In this document: piece after piece, positions 23,113 to 35,203 of the stretch
How the letters are laid out: each line of letters starts with the position of its first letter
How positions within the stretch are numbered: the first letter of the stretch is position 1
Position numbers and translations under genes: made by a program
NCBI RefSeq assembly: GCF_029227915.1
Contig: NC_079878.1
Span: 26,129,501 to 26,193,500, forward strand
Length of the DNA stretch: 64,000 nucleotides
Direction: 5' to 3'
Origin: Hydractinia symbiolongicarpus
Lineage: Eukaryota > Cnidaria > Hydrozoa > Anthoathecata > Hydractiniidae
Notes under the pieces: model-generated
Told to the model about the DNA's origin: nothing
Seen by the model: only the letters and a program-made list of their open reading frames with translations
Databases searched by the model: none

Positions 23113-24745
23113 TTAAAAAAATATCCACTTTTGCTATCAAACCAACAGCAATGTAATTGTCAATAGGAATTAGTTGTCCGTACACCCTCCCTGAGAACAA
23201 GCTTTAAAATGACATTAAAACATTAAAACTCTCATTTAACAGAACTCCAAGGATGCCGAAGCCGCACACGTCCTCTAAACGGTGTGGGCATTTTCAAAAC
23301 TGCTTGTAATTTTAGAACAAGGGTGCTGATAAGCTGCATACGCCGTAAAATGTACAAGCGTTTTTGGGCAAGTATTCACACGAAAAAACCCGCATAGACC
23401 ATAAATAAACTATGTGGTAGCAAAGTTCTTAAAAGAACAGTTTTTCATGGTTTTTGATAAAATTTGCTCGATAAGTAACTTATATATAAACTTTATTAAC
23501 TCTTTTCTCTTAAAGCACCTTTTTCCAACTATCGTCCGCAAGGTATGTTACAAGGAATTGAATTTTGGAAATGTTCCAGGCAAGTTCGGCAAAGTGCGGC
23601 TGGTTTCGGAAGACAACCGCTAATTTAATTCGAAAAGTTGCCCGAACTCGCCCTTAAGAGATTCTCTAGCTTCATTGAGCTGTTGGTTTTCAAGCTGCTT
23701 ATCTGCGTTATCGCCCTGTTTGAAAAAAAACCTGAATGATGAGAAGCATGTGTTTTTGAATGGGTCTAGGACAATAAGCTTATTTAATTTCCCTTGGCCT
23801 TGCATCAATCAAATCCTGAAAAGATAAACACTTTTAAAATGATTTTGTCAGATTTGGACACTGTTGGTATGGTTGGAACTTTGCATATAAAATTAGTAAA
23901 GTTGCCAAATTGTTTAATTTTTTCTATTATACTTTCCGAATTATTTATGAGATAAAAAACAGCGCTTTCAATTCCATTGACTTGGCCATCCCTTAAAGGC
24001 ACTGGAAGCTTCACTATATGAAAATATTTTCTTTTTCTCTTCGATTGTGTGAGTGAGTGATGTAATCTTCCAATGCGTGTGGTGAAAAGAAAGCGAAACT
24101 GTTATTGTTTTTCTGCCCAAAATTGAAGCTATTTAATAAATCCTGCTAGAGTTAAAAAACTGTTTTGATTTGTTTGTTTTTGTTTTAATTGTGTCGCGTG
24201 AGTTTTCGAAATTCGTTCCAGCAGATTCTGTGGCTTCTAGTGCCGGTATTTTTACGTGAAAAAAATACTGTTTTGTTGTAAGGTCATCTACGAAATCGTT
24301 AACGTTAGGACCAACTTCTGCGGGTTGTACAACTCAATGTATTACATATCTTTCGGAATACTGCTAAAAGTGTAATTTTATATTGCGCTCTATACTTTTA
24401 TCATTCTGTGCGAAAAGGCAATACAAAATTTTAACACGCGTTATTCGTTTTTGTTTGTTTCGCGTAATCTAATTTTCTCGCACATTTTGAAAAGAATATC
24501 CCACGCACATGAAATACTCGCCCAGTCTATTCGCAAAAAAACTGTTTTTGTGCAACGAATTGTTCTGCAGACCGTTCATTTTCCTACCTCGTCCCCAGGG
24601 TTCTTCTACGCTATGATATTCAATTTTGATGTATTTCGGAAGATTTTAGCGCCACATAAACAAGAAGCGCTAGGGATAAAGTATTGCATAGTTTAATTTT
24701 GCTTGCAACTTGCGAAAGGCTTTGCAGCCTTTTTTTAATTTCTAG
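23111..24745 (+). mobile_element. Helitron-like non-autonomous repeat, copy 1
   Basis: Shares its left end (aattaaaaaaatatccac), most of its body and its right end with 43466-45515. The right end has an imperfect hairpin (TTGCGAAAGGCTTTGCAG) followed by a T-run and CTAG before T at 24742-24745, the layout of a Helitron 3' end. No coding capacity. At 23654-23706 it carries a reversed piece of the DIRS gag gene where copy 2 has about 400 bp of other sequence. Confidence 0.55.
23654..23706 (-). repeat. Inverted copy of a DIRS gag segment
   Basis: The reverse complement matches 22116-22168 with two differences in 53 bases, preserving the ADKQLENQQLNEA codons. It lies inside repeat copy 1 about 1.5 kb from its source-like sequence in the opposite orientation. 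Confidence 0.85.
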
Positions 24746-24912
24746 TACTCGTAGCAAATTATATAAGAAGGCCAAGTAGTAGGAAACTGACGAAAAATTT
24801 GATATATTGAATTAGAACTGCCAAAATCAAGGAAAACGATTTCAACAGGAGGGAAAAACTAGGAATGCTTATTAAGTTTTTGTTCTACATGAGACTTTCT
24901 TCCTTTTCTGTT

Positions 24913-25610
24913 GTTTTAAGTAATGTCTTATAAGTAGTAAAAACGGGTGGAGTCAAATTTTTAGAAATTATTTGAATCATAGAAATGTTACCGTCACAAA
25001 GTTTCATATTAATTGACTAATTTTTTGAAGTATTAAAATTTTCGGCAGAAAGGCTTTCGGCAGCAATTTTTGTTTCAACGAAAACATTTTCGAACAAGAT
25101 TTATAAAGTCAAAGAAATTATGGCTAAGTATTTTCAACAAACTTTAACCAAATTTCGAAAGTAATGATTACGGGAAGTGACACAAAAAGAAAGCTAGAAA
25201 CATTTATATATTCAATCAAGATCTAAGAAGGGTCTTTAGGATTCAACTCTATAGATAAAGCCTCAAAAACGCTAGCTTCGGCGAAACCAAAGCAAATTAT
25301 GACTGGATTATTCCCTAAGTGGTTGTGTATTCTTTTCTTTGTCAACTTGATCTGCTATTGGGACTGCGTGCCACGACTCGAATTTTTGCTTCCGAAATTG
25401 CATCACTGGGCCACTAACAGTTATGTCTACAGCCTGGAAATAGTTGGTCATGTTTGCAGCTACATAAACGATCACGCAGTTATTACTTTCAACGACCTCC
25501 TGGAGAGCGGCTGTTGTTTGTCCCTTGACTTCAAAAATTAGAAGAGCTGTTTGCATTGGTAAATTTAGTTCCTGTCGTTCTTGTTTAAAGTAGGCTACAA
25601 CAATATTACT
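24913..25610 (-). pseudogene. pogo/Tigger-like transposase, C-terminal half
   Basis: Read downward from 25610: IVVAYFKQERQELNLPMQTALLIFEVKGQ, then LQEVVESNNCVIVYVAANMTNYFQAVD. This is the second half of a DDE_1-type catalytic domain, including the VPxNxTxxxQPLD-like box in mutated form. The second catalytic Asp region reads LLIFEVKGQ. It continues the frame of 27857-27521, and the LINE at 25612-27518 separates the halves. A diverged homologue is the left part of 50540-51604. Confidence 0.65.
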
Positions 25611-25611
25611 A

Positions 25612-27464
25612 GTACTCCAAACATTACCACCATCGACTTCCAAAATGTTTCAACTCAGACATGTTAAGTATGAGGAGGTACTTAAAGAACTTAAAGGACT
25701 ACGTAACGATATATCAACTGGGTTTGATGATATACCAGTGAAATATGTTAAATTACTAGCAAATGAAATTTCTTCTGTTCTTACACATATTATAAATACG
25801 TGCATTGAGAAAAAATGCTTCCCGTGTCAATGGAAAGTGGCAAGAGTCGCACCTATTCCAAAAGTGAATGTTCCTACATCAATAAAAGAACTACGACCGA
25901 TCTCCATCCTTCCTATTTTATCCAAAGTATTTGAACGTCTTATCCTTACACAAATGATAATCTTTATCGATGAGAAATCTTTATATTCCGAAACGATGTC
26001 CGGGTACCGAAAAGGACACTCCTCGACTACTTTGTTGATGAAACTTAGAACGGATATCAAAGAAGCAATGAGTAAAAACGAAATCAGTCTTGTAGTATTA
26101 GCTGACTTTTCGAAAGCCTTTGATACTGTTCAATATGAAACTACAATGAGGAAACTCAACCAAATCGGTTTTTCCAAAGAGTTTGTTGAACTAATTTTGA
26201 GTTACTTGTGTGGCAGACAACAAATTGTGCGAATTAATGATAAGACCTCTGAATTTTGTAACGTCACATCTGGTGTGCCGCAAGGGTCAATATTATGCCC
26301 TGTTATTTTCAATTTATACGTCACTGACCTGGAAATGAATTTGACAATGAGTACGTTACAGTATGCTGACCACACCACTTTGTTTACGTCCACAAAATTA
26401 AATAATCTTGCGAAGGCAAAGGAACAAATAAACGGAGATATAAGTCAACTTCAAAGATGGTCTACAAATAACAATCTTGTTCTGAACAAGGAAAAAACAA
26501 AGTTAATGGTGTTTTCAACATCACAAATGTCAAAACGACACAATCTCAACGACCTCGATTGTACTGATATCAAACTGGATGACTTCCAGATTGAAAGAGT
26601 TCCAACATGGTCTGTATTGGGTGTTAAATTAGATGAACACCTAAGTTGGAATGATCATGTACAGAGTGTAGTATCGTGTTGTCATGGCATCTTATCTATA
26701 TTACGTAAACTAAAACGCATGGCACCATTTAAGTTACGAAAACAATTAGCTGAAATGCTAGTCTTGTCAAAATTAGACTTTAACGACACTGTTTATATTC
26801 CATTAACAGCCATCCAAATTCGAAAGCTGCATAAAGTGATGATATGTGCAGCCAGCTTTGTATGGAATAAGTACAGCCATACTGAAGATATAACACGTTT
26901 AGGTTGGTTACCTATTAAACAAAGACGAGAATGGCATTTGATGATCACAGCCTTTAAAAGTGTTCATCAGAATAATTGGCCAAAGTATTTGAAAAATGAA
27001 ATTGTTGTTCACAAAAGAACTCTTCGAAATGCTGACGAAATTCGATTAAAGACATCACTTCGCAAAAACACTTTCGAAGATGTAACAACTACGTCTTTCA
27101 ATCGACTTCCTAAAGACATTCGCTCGATTAAAAAGCTGATAACATTTAAAAGAGAGACAAAATTATTTTTACTGAAAGAAATTTAAGTAAATTTTTGTGG
27201 ATCATTCTGTTGTTATGCGTTAATTGACTTTTCCTTACTCAAATCGCGCACTTTCTCTTCTGTGTTTTTGTTTTTGTTTTCTCGTCCGTTTCTTTTAACA
27301 ATATTATTATTAGTATTTTTTTTAATATATATTAGAAATTTCTTTTAGTGTAAGCATAATGTATATATATACATATATTTTAAATTTTATTAATCTCCTT
27401 GTTTAAAATTTTCTGGATGAAGAGCTATGTATATTTGTATATGGATATGCCAGAATATAGTCTT

Positions 27465-27512
<48 letters not shown>

Positions 27513-27518
27513 TTTTCA
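25612..27518 (+). pseudogene. LINE insertion, 5'-truncated, one long RT frame
   Basis: A single 513-codon frame (25645-27186) covers RT and the C-terminal domain of a jockey/CR1/I-type LINE: RPISILPILSKVFERLI, VVLADFSKAFDTV, SGVPQGSILCPVIFNLYV (the usual Gly is Cys), and LQYADHTTLF (the second active-site Asp of YADD is His). The tail is a DITRLGWLPIKQRREWHL region. No endonuclease precedes it, so it is truncated at the 5' end. It ends with an AAT microsatellite. Compared with the uninterrupted sequence at 51245-51270, the insertion is about 1,908 bp including a possible AATATT duplication. The frame is open but the catalytic change makes activity unlikely. Confidence 0.85.
27464..27512 (+). 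repeat. (AAT)n microsatellite, LINE 3' tail
   Basis: About 15 uninterrupted AAT units form the 3' end of the LINE. Confidence 0.9.
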
Positions 27519-27520
27519 AT

Positions 27521-27857
27521 AATGTATGGCTTTCTCTTCGTTGCTTCAGCGCTTCGGTGTGCATGTGATATCAAAACCTTCGGGAATATCAACATCTTTC
27601 GGTAAGCAGCGATCCGTTTTTCCCTTATAAATTAGTTGAGCAGGAAGAAAGTTACCAGACTTTGAAACGGTAAAAGTACCGGTGATCTGATTCTTTTTTG
27701 GGACCCCTTTGGCACCTTCTTTATGCAAGGTGTGGCTTGATCCACAAACAAAAGGTGATGGCGTCTGGTCGAAATTAAGAATAAGATCTTCTGGTTTGTC
27801 ATGCCATTCTTGAAGTTGCCTTATCTCCCGTTTTGATAAGAAACGTTGAACGCGCAA
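27521..27857 (-). pseudogene. pogo/Tigger-like transposase, N-terminal half of DDE
   Basis: Frame from 27857: REIRQLQEWHDKPEDLILNFDQTPS, with the first catalytic Asp in NFDQT, then KGVPKKNQITGTFTVSKSGNFLP and QLIYKGKTDRCLPK. It stops at 27546 near the LINE insertion and resumes at 25610. The N-terminal DNA-binding domains are absent. Nearly identical to 51268-51604 (one residue differs). Confidence 0.75.
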
Positions 27858-27899
27858 GTTGGTGTTTTTATTTATTTTTGTAAGCTTTTGTTACTTGAT

Positions 27900-28650
27900 A
27901 AAGGCGTTCTACAAAGCTTTTTGGATTATAGTCGCATACGGGAATATGAAAATGTCACCGAGCTGTTCAACGATCCTGACAAATCTAATCCGTCGTTTTA
28001 ATTCCACCATAAATGTTATGATCAGTACACTCACTCAAAGACGTTGCGTAGCCTTAAATTAAAACGTGAATCAAGCAGCCAAACTGACTCTATTAAAAAA
28101 ATAAATCTAAAAAAGCGGAAGGTTATGAAGCACTTGTTAAGTATACTACCGATGTGGCAGCGAGTACTCTCAAGCGAAGTGCAACCGAGAAAAATAACAT
28201 ATTTTGGTTATTAGCGCAGGTCTCAGGATTGGATACGTCAAACATTGTTGCTCAAGAGCTACACGAGGTAACGTGCGACAAATAACCATCGCTCTTTACA
28301 GATCGAGAGGAAGCCGATACAAGGGTCTTTTTATGTGCCAAGCATGTTCAATCAGAAAATTATTCATCAGTGTTGATCCGCACTATCGATAATGAACTAA
28401 ATTTGTGAACTGTATTTCGAAAATCAGCTGCGGCTAAAAATATTTGTAGTAATTGGAGTAGGTGAGAAAAAAAGGAGTGCTAGATATTTCATTTATGCGT
28501 AGCCGAATTGGAGAGGATTGTTGCCTGACACTCCCTGCTATCCATTGTTTCACAAGAAACGACTACTCCTGCGCTTTCCACAGAATTGGTAAATCAAAAT
28601 CGTTCCAACTATTAAAATATAACAAAGAGTACCAACGGACATTTTAGGAA
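27900..28650 (+). pseudogene. Remnant of an EADTR/HAFTG-type transposon-associated gene
   Basis: Plus-strand pieces in changing frames: DYSRIREYENVTELFN and FHHKCYDQYTHSKTLRSL (27925-28060), DVAASTLKRSATEKNN (about 28150), SLFTDREEADTRVFLCAKHV (about 28290-28350) and LPAIHCFTRNDYSCAFHRIGKSK (about 28530-28600). These blocks recur in order in a large cnidarian/fish gene family of uncertain function that seems to spread with mobile elements; the closing block is usually HAFTGCD. Many stops. The second copy is at 51647-52394. Confidence 0.5.
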
Positions 28651-29640
28651 GTTTTTTTACATGTATCACTCTTTCCTATACTGGGAGAATTTGTATGCCT
28701 ATTATACGGCCTTAAGTGCAATAATACCATCAATTTCATAAGTTCTGCACCAAAGAAAGAGCGTCTGAGCATGAAAGATTACCCTGATTGGAGTAACTGT
28801 TTTTTTATCACTTCAAACGTTTTTCGAACGTTACAGCGATAATCAAAAGACTTCTCAATGCCACTGCGTCAATTCTGAATGCAAACGTTTATGGGTTGGA
28901 TCCTTCAAGAGAGTGATTTGATAGTTGAATGAATGATTCGTTCTCCAGCACCGAAAGGATTACTACTACTAATATCTTGCAACTGTAAAAAATAAAACTG
29001 CAGTTTAAACTGCACCGTCTTGTGCCATTGTGTTGATTGAGATAATACTGACGAAGGATCGGTTCATGTACTTACTATTTCCTATTGTGTGACATCATTA
29101 TTATAGATTAAAGCCTAAGTAGGCCACAACAAATATAATTTTCAATGCCAGTAACCATTGTCAAGATCACACGCCCATGTTTGTCACGTTAAACGACATT
29201 TTACATTGTCCTGAAGTTTTCCAGTAAATTGATGCACTCAACTACCTGGGTAAAACTTTTAGTTTCCAATAAGCTCTGGCGAAATCACTGATTGTCTACC
29301 TGGTGAATTCGGGATACTTTGTTTTTAGACGAACGAGAGTGGATTAATATCTACGTGTGGCCGCATGTTTTCCAAACTCTGCTCTTTCTTCTGGCTTCCA
29401 GCCTCCGTATTTCTTTGTTTTTTACTTTTACTTTGAACAATCCGTTTAGTAAGAGAAGAAAGAAAAAGAAAGAAAATTTCACTCTCACATTAAATCTCGT
29501 GAATTATATTAAGAACGGGGGAGGGCTATTCTAGTTTAATGTACTAATTGAATTCTATTTTTAGTTAGAACAATTTCTTGACTATTTGTTGACAAAAAAT
29601 GAGACATGATTAAGCTTAATAGTTACAGGAAAGCATCAAC
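28651..29640. other. No gene recognised
   Basis: Non-coding sequence; the frame at 29319-29534 has no motif and is not preserved at its end in the second duplicon (single-base indel). Confidence 0.35.
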
Positions 29641-29653
29641 CTAATTGTAAAAT

Positions 29654-30084
29654 ATGGAAACTTCGTTCATGTGTGACTTAGCGAGCAGAGGATGGCATGT
29701 TTATGGAAAACTGTTTGGTCGAATTCGAAACAAGGAGAAATTCTTTATGCAGGAAAGGAGCTCAATAAAACAGCACTTATGGATGATCCGTATTCCAAAC
29801 GGAAAATTAATTGCTGATGTTCCAAAAGAGATATTCAGAGAGATATGATCAGTAAAGTTTCCAATTCGAAATGCCTTTGTTCGACCATAACGAAATGGAA
29901 ATATTTAGATCGAATGAAATTCATTATTGAAATTAGATACGACAATCGATTTTTGTGTGACAGTTACGATAGGAATGATCTTAAGACAATGGTTGACATG
30001 GGTGATGAAGATTTTGAGGATAAAGAAGAGGTTGTGAATTGTGTGATCAAGGATACCTGCGACGATGTAAATTTAATTGATTAA
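29654..30084 (+). pseudogene. Remnant with SRGWHVYG-type N-terminus
   Basis: First frame: METSFMCDLASRGWHVYGKL ... KLIADVPKEIFREI then stop; second frame from 29845 ends EVVNCVIKDTCDDVNLID. The SRGxHVYG start and the LIADVPKEI block are familiar from a cnidarian multigene family with a short domain in front of mobile-element-like C-termini, but I cannot name it. The frame change between the halves suggests decay. The homologue at 53401-53831 has lost one further A near 53552. Confidence 0.35.
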
Positions 30085-30420
30085 CTCTAGGTCAATTTTT
30101 ATGCTCTTGAAATGTAAAAATTTATAAGTTGAAAAACTGCAATTTTATTGATTTTCTGATTACCCTATAAAAAATTTCTATGCACTTTTAAAAAAATCGA
30201 AAAACCAAAATTTTCGAAGAAAAAACTTCGGCTGACACAAATTTCAGACCAAAAAGTTCCAGTCAAGAATAAAATTTAAAAATTGAGTAAGTTTTTCCTA
30301 TGACAGAGCATTAGAAAAAAGGAAGGAAAAATAGAAAATACAGTGATAAAGCTTTTATAAATCTCATAAATGTTATCCCAAACACCACTTTTAGTACAAT
30401 ACATTATTATTTTAAGTCAT

Positions 30421-31380
30421 TTAATAGTATGGGCGGATAGCAACAACTTTTCCATAATGACAACGATGTGTTCTCTTGGCATAAACTGATTTTCCACAGA
30501 TGGCATGGGTCGATTTGTTATAGCAAACGTTTCTGTAGCAAAATTGAGTCCACCGGTTGCACACACGTCGACCACCACAAACGAAGTATTTCTTCTTCAA
30601 GTAGCAGATTCCTTTGAAGCAAAATTGGCTTCCTTTGTTGCATACACGTCGGCCATTACAAACAAAGTACTTCGTTTTCAAGTAGCAGACGCCTTTGAAG
30701 CACAGCACAAGTGGGTCCATTTGTTGCACACACGTCGGCCATTACAGACAAAGTATTTGGTTTTCAAGTAGCAGACACCTTTGAAGCAGAATTGGGTCCA
30801 TTTGTTGCACACACGCCGGCCATTACAGACAAAGTATTTGGTTTTCAAGTAGCAGACACCTTTGAAGCAGAATTGGGTCCATTTGTTACACACACGTCGG
30901 CCATTACAGACGAAATACTTCTTCTTTAAATAACAATTTCCTTTAAAGCAGAACTGACTGGCTTTGTGGCAGACACGTCGTTTTGCACAGAGATAATGCA
31001 CTCGTTTGGAATAAACTCTGTATCGGAAGCAGAAATGTGTGCGAATGTCATAGATAACTTTTCCACAGAAGCTGTAGTATTTCTTCAAGTACAGTTTGCG
31101 ATTATGGCAATAGTGTGTCTTTGGGTTGTATCGAACGTAGGCTCCACCTAAAATGTAATATTACCTTGTGTTAGTTAACCATACATGTTCAATTCACATA
31201 TTAATGTGAAACAAATATTTTGTGTAACATTAGTAAGTCAAAAGAAAACTTACAGTAAGGTAAGTAAGAAGGATCTTGTTCTTCAGTCACTTCAACATCA
31301 TTCACTTCTTCTTGTGTTGCTTCTTCAGCAAGTGCAAATGCACACACACCGCAAAGGAGAAAGAATCCTAACAACTTCAT
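30421..31380 (-). pseudogene. Secreted cysteine-rich repeat protein gene A1, frameshifted
   Basis: Exon 1 (31380-31254) encodes a signal peptide (MKLLGFFLLCGVCAFALA) and an acidic propeptide ending PSYLPYC. An intron of 106 bp (GTAAGT donor, TTTTAG acceptor) precedes exon 2 from 31147. Exon 2 encodes the array of 27-residue, four-cysteine modules. A 5-bp duplication (AGCAC twice, 30699-30708) shifts the frame after about three CNGRR modules, so the product ends at 30678 as a 198-residue protein with a foreign tail (CASKASAT). The original frame stays open beyond it to the stop at 30421. The duplicon copy A3 lacks the insertion, so the intact state is ancestral. A TATA box lies at 31542 and a 5' UTR intron between about 31472 and 31383. 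It could be a null allele or an assembly slip. Confidence 0.8.
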
Positions 31381-31534
31381 TTCTAAAAAGATTCCAGATG
31401 TGATTTGTATAGAGTTAAATCATATATAATGATATCGTAGTAAAGACAAGTTAACGAAGAAGTGTTATTTACCTGAGTTGTTGCTTTGTCTATTAACTTT
31501 GAATGGCTTGTGAAAAATTATAATTCATGTTGCA

Positions 31535-31542
31535 CTTTTATA
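31535..31542 (-). promoter_or_regulatory. TATA box of gene A1
   Basis: TATAAAAG on the minus strand, upstream of a 5' UTR exon ending CAACTCAG|GTAAAT at about 31472. Confidence 0.55.
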
Positions 31543-31544
31543 CA

Positions 31545-34500
31545 TTTTTGGGGCAGTTTAAAAAGTGTGTACATTTTATAATTACTTCTATTATGGGGGA
31601 CGTATGTTTCTTTTACATAATTAATGATGCCATTAACTTAGATTAGGTCACCACAAAATGCTTGGTAACGCATGCAGCGTTTTCGCATAGTCATGCAACC
31701 GTCAAAAAAGAACAAAGAAAATAAGAAGGCACATACCTGATGAAACAAATATAATTTGATGTGACTATACAAACAATTGGGGCGAGTGTTTTTTAATGCT
31801 TGAGCCAAAAATCGTCAGAATTATTTTTGCTGTCTTAAACCCTTGTGACGGAAAACATAAAAATACAGACAGAAATCTTTAAAGTTTTTACAGTGTTGCT
31901 ATAAAGAAAAATCTAAGAGATTTTCAGAGGTAGCAGGACGTTAAACAATCAAGATATAACGGTAAAAACTAAGTGAAGGTAACAAAATTCTCCATTGAAA
32001 TTTTGACGTGAGGGTAAACATTCGTGTTAGTTAAAACCGGTAACATAACTTAATTTAGATGTCATAACAGGCTCGTTGGTAAAACGTTGTATATTCTATA
32101 AATCTCTGTGAGTTCAATAAAGCCTAAAATCTTTGATATTTTAGAAAGGTTAGACAGACTTTTGTTTTGTTCCTAAAAGAATAAAAGCACCCTGTAACAT
32201 TGTGTCCACACAAATGTTAATTCCTATTTCAAAGAATGCAGTATCGTGCATTTGCGACGAATAATCACCAGAGCACATGGCCAATAAAACCGGACTGATA
32301 TTGATCATGTTAAAACTCCTCGTTATGGAGGAACGAAAAAGACTTCCAATATATTTGAATATAGTCAGTAGCATGGTTTAATGGGTTTTAAAACCTTTTT
32401 GTAATAGTATCTTAAGGATTGTTTCATCAATATTAAATTTTACGTGACTTCTCATGACATAACTGCACTTGAAGTAAAATAAAATACTTCAATTTTTTGA
32501 GAATTAACTATATTGTTTATCGTTTATCTCAACTATCGCCTTGGTACAACACGTTGACAAAATGTCATAAGCATCGAAACCGTAGTAAATACATTAAAAA
32601 AACGTTGTGCGATAATTAATAACAATTCTGTTAAGCATTAAGTATCAGCTAAGCAACTTTGCGTTATGCTGATATATGACAAATATTGTCACATAGACTG
32701 CGTTGTCATAACTAAAGAATCATCAACGTCGACAACTTCCCTGTTAGCGTAGAATGCTCTTTTTCTTTTCATGTGTAGTGTGTTATGGGTTGACAAACAA
32801 ACATAAAACGTATGTAAATGTACAAAAATGTAAAAAAATAAAATGCGTAACATTTATGTGGGAATATATTTTCGCAGAAAATTTTGCTGTAAAAAAACTC
32901 TTGAGATATCCACGCCTTCGAAAACACCCTGTGTCTCTTATCCGATGTAAGCAATTTTTTCTTGACAAGTATTTTATAAACACGTGCACAAATGACATGT
33001 CGAAACCCTCCTGACTATTAAAACAATATCACTATGACTAATTTTTCTGTCTGTAGTAACTACTCGTGAAAGTGTTACAAGTATATTTATTGTTGTACAC
33101 GAGTGAAGAGTAAAAGTAATTCCCATAAGATACTTATCAGTCGTAGTTGAGTGTAAATAATGAATTAACATTGCCTTGAACATCACGTAAAGATGAAAAA
33201 GATCTTTTCAAACAACGTTTTGTTTTGCATAATAACAGGAAAACAATGCAATTCTTTTGTTCGATGTTTTATATGGAGTAAAGCCCTTATTGTAGTATGA
33301 TGCATCCTTGCAATACCAGATTAGACGATATTTTAAATAATGTGAGCATCCATGATGCCCAAGTAAACTAAACAAAATTCTTTTTGATTTTAGCGAGAAC
33401 TAAATTTTAAAGACAGGTTTTCATTTATTGTATGGAAATAGAAGATATTTTTAATATTTGAAGTCTGTCCTAGCAAACAAGGATTAATTTACATTAATTC
33501 CCACACTAAACGTGTATACATAATTTTGGAAGTAAAAATTTTGGATTAAAAATTAAATTAAATTTTGAAATATTACGCAAGGATAATCAACGATGCTGCA
33601 TAATGGATATAAGGTTTGTCACACAAAAAAATATGTGCATAATAATTCTAAAATGCTAAGTACACAATTACGAAGAGATTTTGTTCGTGTATTTTTGAAC
33701 ATGTGAATTCAATTTGTCCATAAATTTTAACATCCAATTACAATCGTTTTTGCCGAAGCAAAAGTGTACGCGTTTATTAGCCTATAGGCTTATATCGGAA
33801 TTAAAAATCAAGTTGTTTTCACATGCCTGTGGCAAGTTTCTAGATGTTGCAGTTTTATCTTTTGTTAAAAAATTGGACGAAAGAAAGGTAAAAATATAAA
33901 AGCAGAAATTCAAATGTTGTTAACCTTGAAAATTACGTTTTGGTCCCGATTATAAGCCATCTTTGTTTATACTGCTTTAAATTTTTCGGGCACCAATAGA
34001 CTTTTTCTTTAATAATTTTAATATTCAGACTTTTTTTAGCAAAGACCAAGTATTGGACTTCTTTATATTTTCAAAAGTAGTACTGTTTCCCTATTACCTA
34101 CAAACGTTTAACGAAGAAAAAGGTGCATACCAAATGTTAACTTAGATTTTAGGTCCAGACCATTATTTTTTAATGGTTTCTTAGCTGTTCTGCAAAATGA
34201 CTGATATTGTGGCAATGCAAATGTATTTGCACGTATCTGAAAGGATCTCTGAAAGGTGTTCTCATTTATCAATTTTCTTTCCGGTCGCATGAAATTAATG
34301 ATTTTCGTCATTTCGTTCAAGATATTTTTTTATTACAAATGCTTTTTTAGCAATTATTTGTAATTAAATGGCACGTGTTTTGTTAACTGCTTTGCAACGA
34401 AAAAAAATTGTTCCTTATAGAAATATTCTCAAGTAGATTATGAAAGGATCAATAGTTTGCTCTAATGAAGTAGTCACTTATTAGACAGTTTTTTTACAAT

Positions 34501-34836
34501 CTTGCGTTATTCGTTTGTAGCTAAACGCAAAATTGTAACTTGCATAAATTTAGACTCGACTCATGTTAGATAAAAATAACATTGATAACATTCATGAAAC
34601 CTTTGGTACCTAATTATTAATAGAGTAAAAACCTCCAGGAACCTTCTAGAACCTTTTTTCCTCGTTCTTCACCACTTCTTAAAAAGCTTTGTTCAACTTA
34701 ATCCTTGTTTAATTTAATCGTTTATAATTAAACTTTAAACTTTAAACAAAAGGTACTAGATTTTGCTTCTTTTACATTTTTCAGAAGCCGCTCCTAGTGC
34801 AATATTTTTGCAGCAATCATTAATTACAATCAAGAA
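31545..34836. other. Head-to-head intergenic region, no gene seen
   Basis: About 3.3 kb between the divergent cysteine-rich genes. Open frames are short and change between duplicons (for example the replacement at 34395-34435 versus 58130-58155), arguing against coding. It must hold the regulatory DNA for both promoters, but no specific site can be assigned by eye. Confidence 0.4.
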
Positions 34837-35054
34837 ATGAATCAAACGCCTGTCATTTCTAGTAATACAGAACAGGGTCACAAGTTTTATTACAATGCGC
34901 CAAATGATCACATTTCACAACCACACCACGAAGTGAACAATAAAGTTGTCGTAAAAAGAAACTTAACAATTCATCATACAGTTAACGTAGGATTCACGAA
35001 GTTAAAATTAGCATACTTGCGAAATAATTGGAATTGTTAATGATCTTGAGACAG

Positions 35055-35062
35055 CATAAAAG
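35055..35062 (+). promoter_or_regulatory. TATA-like box of gene A2
   Basis: CATAAAAG, 35 to 50 bases before a probable 5' UTR exon that ends GCAATTAG|GTAATA near 35121. Confidence 0.5.
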
Positions 35063-35203
35063 CAGGGGTTATTTATTTTCTTCCTCACAACACAATCTAG
35101 TTTAGACTGAGGAGCAATTAGGTAATACTTGCCTATTACTTTTACTTCTGTTAATAATAAACAAACTAACTGCGTGAATTTTACAATGCTATTTCGTTTA
35201 GAT

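Noticed and set aside
24451-24696. 81-codon frame shared with 45220-45465
   Set aside because: Both are copies of the same non-coding Helitron-like repeat; differences are not biased to silent sites by eye and there is no known domain.
34837-35040. 67-codon frame upstream of A2 conserved in duplicon 2
   Set aside because: Conservation is explained by recent duplication; no recognisable domain, and it ends just before the A2 TATA box.
35186-35203. Upstream in-frame ATG (MLFRLD) as start of A2/A4
   Set aside because: A good acceptor (TTTCGTTTAG) lies between it and the next ATG, and A1/A3 start right after an equivalent acceptor, so this ATG is probably intronic.
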